IMG/VR virus record: IMGVR_UViG_3300045454_000144
Location: 1-21,668 of that record
Reading direction: 5' to 3' (one strand)
Length of the DNA: 21,668 nt
Origin: a virus
Position 1 is the first letter of the stretch. Each line of letters begins with the position of its first letter. Positions 15,130 to 21,668 of this stretch are shown here, piece after piece. The notes under the pieces are model-generated. The model did not search any database and was not told the DNA's origin. It saw only the letters and a program-made list of their open reading frames with translations. The position numbers were made by a program, and so were the translations under genes.

Positions 15130-18100
15130 ATGGCCATCCTCGTTGCAGTCGGCGGGGCCGCGCTCGGCTCCGCCATCGGTGTCGGCTGGCAGGCCGGCTG
15201 GCTGGTGGGATCGGTGGTCGGCAGCCTGCTCTTTCCGGCCAAGGGCCAGAACGTCACCACCGAGGGCCCGCGGCTCGGCGATCTCACCGTGTCGTCCTCC
15301 GCGTATGGGGCGTCCATCCCCATCGGCTACGGCACGCTGCGCATGGCCGGCAACATGATCTGGTCTTCCGGGATCCGCGAGCAGCAGAACGTGACCCGGA
15401 CCCGGTCGGGCGGCAAGGGCGGCGGGCGCAGCACCCAGACCTCGATCACCTACTCCTACTTCGCGTCGTTTGCGCTGAGCTTCGGTGAAGGACCGGCCGA
15501 GGACGTGCTCCGCATCTGGGCCGACGGCAAGCTCATCTACGACAAGACCGGATCGAGCCCGGACGTCGCCAAGCCCAACCTGCGCTTCCGCTTCTATCCG
15601 GGCAACGAGACCCAGCTGCCTGACCCCTTGATCGAGGCCCATGTCGGCACCGGGCGCGCGCCAGCGCATCGCGGGCTCTGCGTGGTCGTCTTCGAGGACC
15701 TGGCGCTCGCCGACTACGGCAACCGCATCCCCAACATCACTGCCGAGATCACTTATCGCCGCGCCACGCAGCAGCCCTACCAGCTCCTCGACTTCATCAC
15801 CTCGGGCGAAGGCGGCTACTTCGACTCCTACCAGACCAGCGACCTCGCGATCGACTGGCGCCGCGGCTACGGCTACTTCCTGCGCAGCAGCAGCGACGCG
15901 GCGGCCGCCGGCATCCGCCGTTTCAGCCTCCGCACCATGCAGGAGGACCGCCAGGCACGGATGACGGACGTGACCAGCGTCACGCCCAACAACTTCCCGA
16001 GCACGCTGTTCTGCGGCGAGGACGGCCACCTCTACATGACCGTCGGCAGCGGCAACTCGCGGCCGATCATCCGGGTCGAGCCGAATGCCTTGAAGGAGGT
16101 GGGCCGCTTCGGATTCACCAGCACCGGGCTCTCCAACACGACCACTCGCTTCGTCGCGACGAGCTGGCTCGGTATGGTCTCGGCCTATGGCCCCTCCGGC
16201 CGCGTCGACTTCCTGCTCACGGGCTCGCTCTTCGACGACATCGGCCTCTTGCGCGCCGACACCATGGGCTACGTCTGGGGCGCCGGCCAGACCGTGACCG
16301 AACCGCGCGTGCGGGGCGTCATCGGCGGCGTGGTCGGCGAAGGCTTCGGCGAGGGCTGGCTGCTCGGCAGCGGCACGAGCACCAACCATACGAGCCTCGG
16401 CCTCTATCGCATCCGTGTCTCGGCGCTCGCCCAGTATGATTCCCTTACGGCGCAATCCCTTGGCGTCACCTTCGAGAAGCTGGCGACCTTCAGCCCGGCG
16501 GAGATCGAGGCCGGCGCGACCGGCTTCTACAGCAGCGCCGGCGGTCTCACCTACGACGCCACCGACGACAGCGTGATCTTCCAGGTCCGCATGTCGAATG
16601 GCGGCTCGGCCGGGACGATCTACACGATCAAATGGCGGTCGGATGTCGGCATCGTCTGGAAGACAGCGGTCCCGAGCCAGATCAACTACGAGGGTCCGTT
16701 CTTCGGCCAGAGCCGGCTCAGGGGCCAGCGCTGGACGGTGATGCGCTCGACGCGGGTCGTGCAGCTCGACACCGCAACAGGCACCATCGTCCTCAACGAG
16801 ATTTGGCCGGGCGCGGTCAGCGAACAGGGCGCGCAGGTCTACGACGCCGTCACTGACACCCATCTCGTGCGCGGCACGAACGGCTGGGCTCGGCTCTTCC
16901 TCAATCGCGGCGGCGGCGAGGGCGAGGCGCTGTCGGCCATCGTCGCCGATCTCTGCGCGCGCGCCGGCCTCGGGCTCGCAGACATCGACGTGGCCGAGCT
17001 CACGCCGTCCGTGCCCGGCTATGTGATCGGCCGGCAGACCACCGTGCGCGGTGCCATTGAGCCGCTGGCGCAGGCCTACTTCTTCGATGCGGCGGAGAGC
17101 GACGACACCTTGCGCTTCCGCACGCGCGGGCGGGCACCGGCGGCGACCATCGGCGCAGACCTCCTGGTGCCGCTCGACGAGCGCACGGGCGAGAGCTGGC
17201 GCGAGCGCCGCACACAGGAGGTGGAGCTGCCCGAGCGCATCAGCGTCGTCTACATGGACCGCGACGCTGACTACCAGCAGGGCACGCAGAGCGAGAAGCG
17301 CGCCTCGCTGCCGCTCGCGACCATGCACTCGCGCAACCAGGCGAGCCTCGAGCTGGCGCTTGCGATCGATGCCACCACGGCCAAGCGCATCGCCGCCAAG
17401 ACCCTCTATAGCGCCTGGATCGAGCGCAGCGCCTATGAGGCCGAGCTGCCGCCTGACTGGCTGCGCCTCGATCCGACCGACGTGGTGGATGTGATCTTTG
17501 CGACGGGATCGGCGTTCCGCACCCGGATCACCCGCCTTGATATCGGCGCCGACTTCTCATTGGCGCTGAAGGGCGTGTCGGAGACGGCCGCCACCTACGT
17601 CTCCACCGTCGCGGCCGATGGCGGGGCCGGCCGGCCGCCGCAGGTGATCGGGGCTGAGGCGGCCACGCGGCTGATCCTGCCCGACCTGCCGCTCCTGCGC
17701 GATGTCGACGACGCCGGCGGCGCCGGCTCAAGGGCTTACTACCTGATGGCAGGGTTCGGCAGCCCGGGCTGGCCGGGTGCTGCCCTCTATCGCAGCCCGG
17801 ACGGCTCTGCCTGGGCACAGGTCGGGCGCGCCTTGAGCGAGGCCGCCTGGGGCGCCACCGCCAACGCGCTCGGTTCTCCGCGCTCGCCCTTCGGCACGGA
17901 CGAGGAGAACAGCCTCACCGTATTCATGACCACGGGCGGCGATCGCCTGGAGAGCGTGTCCCAGGAGGCGCTGGTCAACGGCGCCAACGCCGCCCTGGTC
18001 CTCAAGGCCAATGGCGAGCCGGAGATCGTCCAGTTCCGCGAGGTCACGCTGAACCCGGACGGCTCTTATACGCTTCGAGGACTCCTGCGCGCCCGGCGGG

Positions 18101-18633
18101 GCACGGACGTCTTCGTCGACGGCCATGCGGCGGGCGAACTCTTCGTGCTCTTGGATCCCGACGACATCGAGACGCTCGTCGTCTCGCTCGGCGACCTCGG
18201 CCTCGCGCGTTCATGGCGGGCCGTCGGGTTCGGCACGCTGTTCGAGGACGCCGAGACGCTCGTCCAGAGTCACAGCGGCCGTGACCTCAAGCCCTATGCG
18301 CCGTGGAACGTGAAGGCGGTCAAGAGCGGTAGCCCGACGAACATCACCCTCTCCTGGGTCCGCCGCACCCGCATCGGCGGCGAGCTCAAGGACGGCACCG
18401 GCACGGTGCCGCTCGGCGAGGCGAGCGAATCTTACGAGGTCGACATCCTCGACGGTCCCGGCGGCGCGGTGCTCCGCACGCTCGCTTCGACCAGCCCGAG
18501 CGTCGTCTACACCAATGCCGACATCCTCGCCGACTTCGGCGCCGTGCCAGCCACCTTGTCCGTCGCCGTCTACCAGCTGAGCGCGGTCGCCGGCCGCGGC
18601 TTCCCGCGCGCCGTTACCCTGGAGATCACCTGA
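15130..18633 (+). CDS. Tail tip/host-contact protein, J-like (GTA g15 position), with propeller-like insertion
   Basis: This 1167-residue central tip protein holds lambda J's slot. The N terminus (1-36) is Gly/Ala-rich and hydrophobic ('LGSAIGVGWQAGWLVGSVVG'). Residues 37-212 are a conserved tail domain ('GPRLGDLTVSSSAYGASIPI', 'TSITYSYFASFALSFGEGPA', 'NRIPNITAEITYR'). Residues about 225-590 are a beta-rich insertion with repeating blade-like units. Residues about 598-830 match the phage tail tip J domain ('LSAIVADLCARAGL', 'RISVVYMDRDADYQQGTQ'). Beta domains follow, and residues 1055-1167 resemble fibronectin III ('LKPYAPWNVKAVKSGSPTNI', 'SYEVDILDGPGGAVLRTL'). No TIM-barrel hydrolase region as in GTA g15 was recognised. 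The stop overlaps the fibre start (TGATG). Confidence 0.9.
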   Translation: MAILVAVGGAALGSAIGVGWQAGWLVGSVVGSLLFPAKGQNVTTEGPRLGDLTVSSSAYGASIPIGYGTLRMAGNMIWSSGIREQQNVTRTRSGGKGGGRSTQTSITYSYFASFALSFGEGPAEDVLRIWADGKLIYDKTGSSPDVAKPNLRFRFYPGNETQLPDPLIEAHVGTGRAPAHRGLCVVVFEDLALADYGNRIPNITAEITYRRATQQPYQLLDFITSGEGGYFDSYQTSDLAIDWRRGYGYFLRSSSDAAAAGIRRFSLRTMQEDRQARMTDVTSVTPNNFPSTLFCGEDGHLYMTVGSGNSRPIIRVEPNALKEVGRFGFTSTGLSNTTTRFVATSWLGMVSAYGPSGRVDFLLTGSLFDDIGLLRADTMGYVWGAGQTVTEPRVRGVIGGVVGEGFGEGWLLGSGTSTNHTSLGLYRIRVSALAQYDSLTAQSLGVTFEKLATFSPAEIEAGATGFYSSAGGLTYDATDDSVIFQVRMSNGGSAGTIYTIKWRSDVGIVWKTAVPSQINYEGPFFGQSRLRGQRWTVMRSTRVVQLDTATGTIVLNEIWPGAVSEQGAQVYDAVTDTHLVRGTNGWARLFLNRGGGEGEALSAIVADLCARAGLGLADIDVAELTPSVPGYVIGRQTTVRGAIEPLAQAYFFDAAESDDTLRFRTRGRAPAATIGADLLVPLDERTGESWRERRTQEVELPERISVVYMDRDADYQQGTQSEKRASLPLATMHSRNQASLELALAIDATTAKRIAAKTLYSAWIERSAYEAELPPDWLRLDPTDVVDVIFATGSAFRTRITRLDIGADFSLALKGVSETAATYVSTVAADGGAGRPPQVIGAEAATRLILPDLPLLRDVDDAGGAGSRAYYLMAGFGSPGWPGAALYRSPDGSAWAQVGRALSEAAWGATANALGSPRSPFGTDEENSLTVFMTTGGDRLESVSQEALVNGANAALVLKANGEPEIVQFREVTLNPDGSYTLRGLLRARRGTDVFVDGHAAGELFVLLDPDDIETLVVSLGDLGLARSWRAVGFGTLFEDAETLVQSHSGRDLKPYAPWNVKAVKSGSPTNITLSWVRRTRIGGELKDGTGTVPLGEASESYEVDILDGPGGAVLRTLASTSPSVVYTNADILADFGAVPATLSVAVYQLSAVAGRGFPRAVTLEIT

Positions 18634-19913
18634 TGCCGAGCCCCAACCTCTCGATCACCCATGTCGCGGCCGCCCAGAACCAGAAGGAGGTCACGATCAA
18701 CGATGCCGTCGACGCCCTCGACAATTCCATGAACCGGGCGCTGTCGCTGGCGATGGCCGATGTCAACGTCACGCTCACGGCCGACCAGGCCAATCGCAAC
18801 GGCCTCATCGTGCTGACCGATACGCTCACCGCCTCGCGCATCCTGACCCTGCCGGCCAACCATCGCCGGCTCGCCATTCGCAATGCGACGAGCGGTGGAC
18901 AGGAGGTCCGGGCCAAGTATGCGGGCTCGGGCGCCGAGGTCATCATCGTGCCCGGCGCCACGGTGCTGGTGCAGGGCAATGGCAGCGATCTCTTCGGAGT
19001 CGGCGGCGGCGCGGGCGCCTTCAACGACCTGACGGACGTCTCGGTCGGGGCAGCTGTCGCCAGCGACGTGCTCCAGTTCGACGGCGTGCAATGGGGACCC
19101 GCAGGGGTCGGCATGTTCCAGCGGGCGCTGCTGCCGTTCCGCGGCGCGCTGGTGCGGCGGACCACCAACTTCAGCGTCTCGACGACCGGCACCTATGTCG
19201 CGATCCCCTGGCAGAGCGCCGCCTACGACAGTGACGCGCTCTGGGACGCCGGCCAGGCGACGCGGCTCACGGTCCCGGCCGGTGTGACCAAGGTCCGGCT
19301 CACGGGCAACATCGAGTGGCAGACCTCGCCCACGAGCCAGCTGGTCGAGATCCGCAAGAACGGCGGCGCCGTGGTCGGCGGCGGCTCCTTCATCGTCCGC
19401 GGCGACAGCGGGTACAGCAATCAGATGCGGAACATCGCGAGCGCGGTCCTCCCGGTCGTCGCCGGCGATTGGTTCGAGCTAGCGGTCTTCGTCAGCGCCT
19501 CGGGTGAGCTCCGGAGCCTGGAGCGCACCTGGTTCTCGCTCGAAGTGGTCGAGACGGAGGACGCGGCCGATCCGCCGGCGGACTTCGCCTTTGCGAAGGC
19601 GGGCACGCCCGCCGCCTCGGAGGTGCTGCTGCGCACGGTCGTGGCCCGGCGCTCGCGGCTCAAGGTCGATCTTGCCGGCAGCCAAGGCACGGCCGGAGTC
19701 GCGGCTACCGCAGAGACGGACCTCGATGTTCAGCACAACGGCGCGAGCATCGGCACCATCCGCTTCGCAGCGAGCGCCTCAACCGCCGTCTTCATCGCCG
19801 CGAGCGAGACCGTCCTCGAACCTGGCGACCTCGTCGAGGTGATCGCACCCGCGAGCCCCGACGCCACGCTCGCCGACATCGCGATCACGCTCGCCGGGAC
19901 GCTGGTGATCTGA
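18633..19913 (+). CDS. Tail fibre / receptor-binding candidate, DUF2793-like with C1q-like domain
   Basis: This 426-residue modular protein is probably displayed at the tip and binds the host surface. Residues 1-35 ('LSITHVAAAQNQKEVTINDA') match the attachment motif of DUF2793-type fibres. Residues 45-125 are a beta segment ('LTASRILTLPANHRRLAIRN'). Residues 130-157 carry the linker motif 'FNDLTDVSVGAAVASDVLQF'. Residues about 165-307 resemble a C1q/TNF-like jelly roll ('TGTYVAIPWQSAAYDSDALW', 'RLTVPAGVTKVRLTGNIEWQ', 'VVAGDWFELAVFV', 'RTWFSLEVVE'). Residues 313-426 form a further beta-sandwich-like module ending 'ATLADIAITLAGTLVI'. The gene is coupled to the tip gene by TGATG. No fibre-assembly chaperone gene follows. 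The receptor is unknown. Confidence 0.78.
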   Translation: MPSPNLSITHVAAAQNQKEVTINDAVDALDNSMNRALSLAMADVNVTLTADQANRNGLIVLTDTLTASRILTLPANHRRLAIRNATSGGQEVRAKYAGSGAEVIIVPGATVLVQGNGSDLFGVGGGAGAFNDLTDVSVGAAVASDVLQFDGVQWGPAGVGMFQRALLPFRGALVRRTTNFSVSTTGTYVAIPWQSAAYDSDALWDAGQATRLTVPAGVTKVRLTGNIEWQTSPTSQLVEIRKNGGAVVGGGSFIVRGDSGYSNQMRNIASAVLPVVAGDWFELAVFVSASGELRSLERTWFSLEVVETEDAADPPADFAFAKAGTPAASEVLLRTVVARRSRLKVDLAGSQGTAGVAATAETDLDVQHNGASIGTIRFAASASTAVFIAASETVLEPGDLVEVIAPASPDATLADIAITLAGTLVI

Positions 19914-19936
19914 TCGACAGCTTGAGAACCACGACG

Positions 19937-20227
19937 ATGGAACAGAAACGGGACGGCGGCAGGCTGGTCAGCCTGCCGAGCGATGAGTTCGAGGCCTTGC
20001 TGGAGCGCGCTGCCGAGACCGGCGCCCGCCGTGCGCTGCAAGAGGTCGGGCTGCAAGGCGAGGACGCCGCTCTCGATATCCGCGACCTGCGCTCGCTCAT
20101 CGAGTGCATCCGCTTCGTGCGGCGCACCGCGGTCCAGACGGCAGTGCGGCTCATCACCACCGGCATCCTGCTCGCCCTGATGGCGGGCATCGCCATCAAG
20201 CTGAAGCTGTTCGGCAACGGCCCCTGA
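19937..20227 (+). CDS. DUF6127-like small membrane protein, lysis-cassette position
   Basis: This 96-residue protein has a soluble N-terminal part ('LVSLPSDEFEALLERAAETG', 'DAALDIRDLRSLIECIRFVR') and one membrane segment near the C terminus ('LITTGILLALMAGIAIKLKL', about residues 70-90). It resembles the DUF6127 proteins of alphaproteobacterial prophages, which sit before an M15 endolysin. That position and the single membrane helix make it a holin candidate or holin regulator, but no function can be read from sequence. ATG 19937 has a GAGA 9 bases upstream. TTG 19922 in the same frame is possible and adds five residues. An intrinsic terminator follows 28 bases after its stop. Confidence 0.78.
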   Translation: MEQKRDGGRLVSLPSDEFEALLERAAETGARRALQEVGLQGEDAALDIRDLRSLIECIRFVRRTAVQTAVRLITTGILLALMAGIAIKLKLFGNGP

Positions 20228-20255
20228 CCGGCGCTTCCGATCCTCAACCCATCAG

Positions 20256-20277
20256 CCCGCCGCTCGGCGGGTTTTTT
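20256..20277 (+). terminator. Intrinsic terminator before the endolysin gene
   Basis: CCCGCC (20256-20261), GCTC loop, GGCGGG (20266-20271), then six T's (20272-20277). The 6-bp all-G/C stem is perfect. It falls between the DUF6127-like gene and the endolysin, whose Shine-Dalgarno (GGAG, 20284-20287) begins 6 bases after the T-run. It is probably a partial stop lowering lysis gene expression. No promoter is evident after it. Confidence 0.85.
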
Positions 20278-20294
20278 GTGCCTGGAGACCACCC

Positions 20295-20969
20295 ATGACG
20301 ACGACCTACTTCAACCACTGGCGTGACGTGCCGGCGGCCCGCTGGCGCTGGAAGAACTTCTCGCCGGCCGAGATCGCCTGCCGCGGCACCGGTAGCTTGC
20401 GCATCAACGAGGAGGCTCTCGACAAGCTGCAGGCGCTGCGTGACCGGCTGGGCAAGCCGCTGGTCGTCCGCTCGGCCTTCCGCAGCCAGGCGCACAACCG
20501 TGCCGTCGGCGGAGCGCCGCGCTCGAAGCACCTCGACGGCGCCGCCTTCGACATTGCCATGGCCAACCACGACCCGGTCGCCTTCGAGGAGGCGGCCCGC
20601 GCAGTCGGCTTCAAGGGCTTCGGCTTCTACCCGCGCTCCGGCTTCATGCACATCGATCTCGGTCCCGCGAGGATGTGGGGCGAGCGCTTCCCGGTCCGCG
20701 AGACGGCCTTCGCCATGGAGACGCCGCCCGCACGAGAGGTGTTGGCCGAAAGCCGGACCCTGAAGGGTAGCGGGGCAGCAGGTGTCGCGACCGTCGGCGC
20801 GGCCGGCGTCGAGGTGGCGCAGAACGTCCTCTCGGAAACGCAGTCGGCCATCCTGCCGCTCGTGCCCTATCTCGACACGCTGCGCTGGGTCTTCATCGCC
20901 GTGGCCCTCGCCGGCATCGCGGTCGCGATCTACGCCCGCATCGACGACTGGAAGCGGGGGCAGCGATGA
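20295..20969 (+). CDS. M15A D,D-carboxypeptidase-like endolysin with C-terminal membrane segment
   Basis: This 224-residue zinc peptidase is expected to cut peptide crosslinks of peptidoglycan at lysis. The M15A ligands are His79 and Asp86 in 'SKHLDGAAFDIAM' and His119 in 'GFMHIDLGPAR', preceded by 'LVVRSAFRSQAHNRAVGGAP' and by the N-terminal 'WRWKNFSPAEIACRGTG'. The catalytic domain ends near 135. After a Gly/Ala linker a hydrophobic segment (about 197-214, 'LRWVFIAVALAGIAVAIYAR') and a basic tail follow, so the enzyme is probably membrane-anchored at its C terminus. No N-terminal signal is seen. GGAG lies 7 bases before ATG 20295. The 3' end overlaps the Rz-like gene by 4 bases (ATGA). Confidence 0.9.
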   Translation: MTTTYFNHWRDVPAARWRWKNFSPAEIACRGTGSLRINEEALDKLQALRDRLGKPLVVRSAFRSQAHNRAVGGAPRSKHLDGAAFDIAMANHDPVAFEEAARAVGFKGFGFYPRSGFMHIDLGPARMWGERFPVRETAFAMETPPAREVLAESRTLKGSGAAGVATVGAAGVEVAQNVLSETQSAILPLVPYLDTLRWVFIAVALAGIAVAIYARIDDWKRGQR

Positions 20970-21223
20970 TCGCGTCCCTGCTTGCCTGGATCGCCGCCAC
21001 CCCGTGGGCCCGTGCCGCGCTGCGATACGGCGTGCTCACCCTCACGATCCTCTTGTTCCTGCTGTCGATCCGCCGCGCCGGCGAGCGCGCCGGGCGGCTG
21101 GCGGAACGTCTCGAAACCATGGAGAAGGCCAATGACGTGCAGCGCCAGATGCTGGACGCCGCGGCTCGCCGTCCTCGCGATCGCGGCGAGCTTGCTGACC
21201 GCCTGCGCGACGGGCAGTTCTGA
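20966..21223 (+). CDS. Rz-like inner-membrane spanin candidate
   Basis: This 85-residue protein starts inside the endolysin stop (ATGA). It has an N-terminal membrane helix ('YGVLTLTILLFLLSIRRAGE', about 21-37) and then a charged helical, coiled-coil-like region ('AGRLAERLETMEKANDVQRQ'). An N-terminal anchor followed by a periplasmic helix is the layout of an i-spanin such as lambda Rz, though this one is short. An Rz1-like lipoprotein is encoded in another frame over its 3' part, the classic Rz/Rz1 arrangement. The call is by architecture and position after an endolysin. No sequence identity to Rz is claimed. Confidence 0.7.
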   Translation: MIASLLAWIAATPWARAALRYGVLTLTILLFLLSIRRAGERAGRLAERLETMEKANDVQRQMLDAAARRPRDRGELADRLRDGQF

Positions 21224-21389
21224 ACTGCGCGTAGTCGCGGTCTGTCCGCCAGTAGTGGAGTACAGCCGCGAGTTCCAGGCACGGGCAGCCGACGAGCTCG
21301 ATCTGCTACCGGAGAGTTCGGCGATCGCCGAGATGCTGAGCGACTACGCCGTCATGCGGGGCCAGGCGCGGGCGTGTCGCGCTGGATAG
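21132..21389 (+). CDS. Rz1-like outer-membrane spanin lipoprotein, overlapping frame
   Basis: This 85-residue protein starts at ATG 21132 after GGAGAAGG (21121-21128), within the Rz-like gene in the +1 frame, overlapping it by 92 bases. The signal peptide has basic residues (Arg6, Arg11), a hydrophobic core 'LAVLAIAASLLTAC' and a lipobox with Cys25, so it should be lipidated and sent to the outer membrane. The mature part 'ATGSSELRVVAVCPPVVEYS' contains a Pro pair, and the rest is helical ('REFQARAADELDLLPESSAI'). That is longer than lambda Rz1 but within the range of o-spanins. The longer open frame from 20982 is shadow. The partner is the Rz-like protein. Together they fuse the two membranes in the last step of lysis. 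Confidence 0.75.
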   Translation: MTCSARCWTPRLAVLAIAASLLTACATGSSELRVVAVCPPVVEYSREFQARAADELDLLPESSAIAEMLSDYAVMRGQARACRAG

Positions 21390-21416
21390 GCATTCCCGTT
21401 GCAGCGCGATCCGGGA

Positions 21417-21668
21417 TTATCCTGGCACTCGATAGGTCGGGTGCCTGCGGCGCCAGTCGCGATAGCCTTCGAGATCGTGGTCAGCATCAAAGGGCCGCAG
21501 GCGATTGCCCTGCTCGTCGATCAGTCCCGCCTCGATCTCGGCGGCGACGCAGTGCCAGTAACGATCGACCGCAGTCGGAAGCGCGGTCGTGGCTATCCCG
21601 GTCGCTCGCAACTGACGCTCGCACAGATCGCGCGCGACGGCTTCGATATTGCTCCAGGCTGCGTGCAT
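21417..21668 (-). CDS. Uncharacterised protein, convergent to the lysis genes (may be 5' partial)
   Basis: This 83-residue reading frame runs opposite to every other gene and starts with ATG on the last three bases of the window, so the real start may be further upstream. It reads 'MHAAWSNIEAVARDLCERQL', 'VDRYWHCVAAEIEAGLIDEQ', 'FDADHDLEGYRDWRRRHPTY' and looks like a small soluble helical protein with many Trp/Arg/His residues. I do not recognise a family. It ends 27 bases from the Rz1 stop, so the two converge with almost no spacer. It could be a host gene at the prophage edge or a phage accessory gene. No ribosome site can be judged. Confidence 0.55.
   Translation of the reverse strand: MHAAWSNIEAVARDLCERQLRATGIATTALPTAVDRYWHCVAAEIEAGLIDEQGNRLRPFDADHDLEGYRDWRRRHPTYRVPG

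Noticed and set aside
14623-17328. Very long antisense open frame (901 codons) opposite the hub, peptidase and tip genes
   Set aside because: In very GC-rich DNA the frame complementary to a strong coding frame stays open. Its translation is Arg/Asp/Gly/Ala-rich with no motif, while the plus strand has continuous recognised genes.
1-19913. The window as a genuine gene transfer agent cluster
   Set aside because: Only the tip genes are of GTA families. The GpA terminase, GpB portal, gpD/gpE-type head and fully developed lysis cassette are those of a lambda-like phage.
21411-21425. CCGGGA-TTA-TCCTGG as a bidirectional terminator between the convergent genes
   Set aside because: The stem is 6 bp with one wobble, has no T-run on either side and overlaps the minus-strand stop codon. 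It is too weak to call.
1-21668. CRISPR array, tRNA/rRNA, IS element, toxin-antitoxin or anti-phage defence genes
   Set aside because: I looked for these and saw no regularly spaced repeats, cloverleaf sequences, transposase motifs or defence-type domains. The space is filled by structural and lysis genes.

Overview
The window is a contiguous late (morphogenesis and lysis) operon of a siphovirus-type prophage or temperate phage. The host is most likely a high-GC alphaproteobacterium. The taxonomic clues are very high GC with G/C-ending codons throughout, tail-tip genes of the Rhodobacter gene-transfer-agent (GTA) families (Rcc01695-type distal tail protein, DUF2163 hub, NlpC/P60 peptidase, J-like tip protein), DUF6441/DUF6127-type genes typical of alphaproteobacterial prophages, and one copy of the short palindrome (CCCCGGA-TCAGG-TCCGGGG) common in these genomes. 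No integrase, repressor, att site or replication gene is visible, so the prophage state is inferred.

Layout, left to right, almost all on the + strand. (1) DNA packaging and head, 1-7441: small terminase (cut by the window edge), GpA-type large terminase, gpW-like joining protein, lambda GpB-type portal, S49 head protease with a nested in-frame scaffold, gpD-like decoration protein, an intrinsic terminator, gpE-like major capsid protein and an FII-like head-tail connector. (2) Tail, 7438-13017: DUF6441 (lambda Z position), U-like tail terminator, tail tube with an inserted beta domain, G and G-T chaperones linked by a probable programmed -1 frameshift, and an H-like tape measure. (3) Tail tip and fibre, 13030-19913: GTA g12/g13/g14/g15-like genes (positions of lambda M, L, K, J) and a DUF2793-type fibre with C1q-like modules. 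(4) Lysis, 19937-21389: a small membrane protein, a terminator, an M15A endolysin with a C-terminal membrane segment, and an Rz/Rz1-like spanin pair in overlapping frames. A convergent unidentified gene closes the window on the - strand.

The genes form one translationally coupled unit, with ATGA/TGATG junctions at most boundaries. Two devices make two proteins from one stretch: the protease/scaffold pair uses an internal ribosome site, and the G/G-T pair uses a slippery site A AAA AAC followed by a hairpin. Gene order follows lambda closely, but the tip proteins belong to the GTA lineage, so this is a lambda-type head and tail shaft joined to a GTA-type baseplate.

The most interesting observations are the G-T frameshift with a CxxC-x3-CxxC cluster in its T-like part, a roughly 370-residue beta-propeller-like insertion in the tip protein, extra beta domains inserted into the tail tube and hub proteins, and the terminator placed directly before the major capsid gene. 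I found no defence system, toxin-antitoxin pair, CRISPR array, IS element, tRNA or rRNA. Apart from the lysis terminator region and short spacers the window is fully coding, with no gene-free stretch longer than 300 bases.
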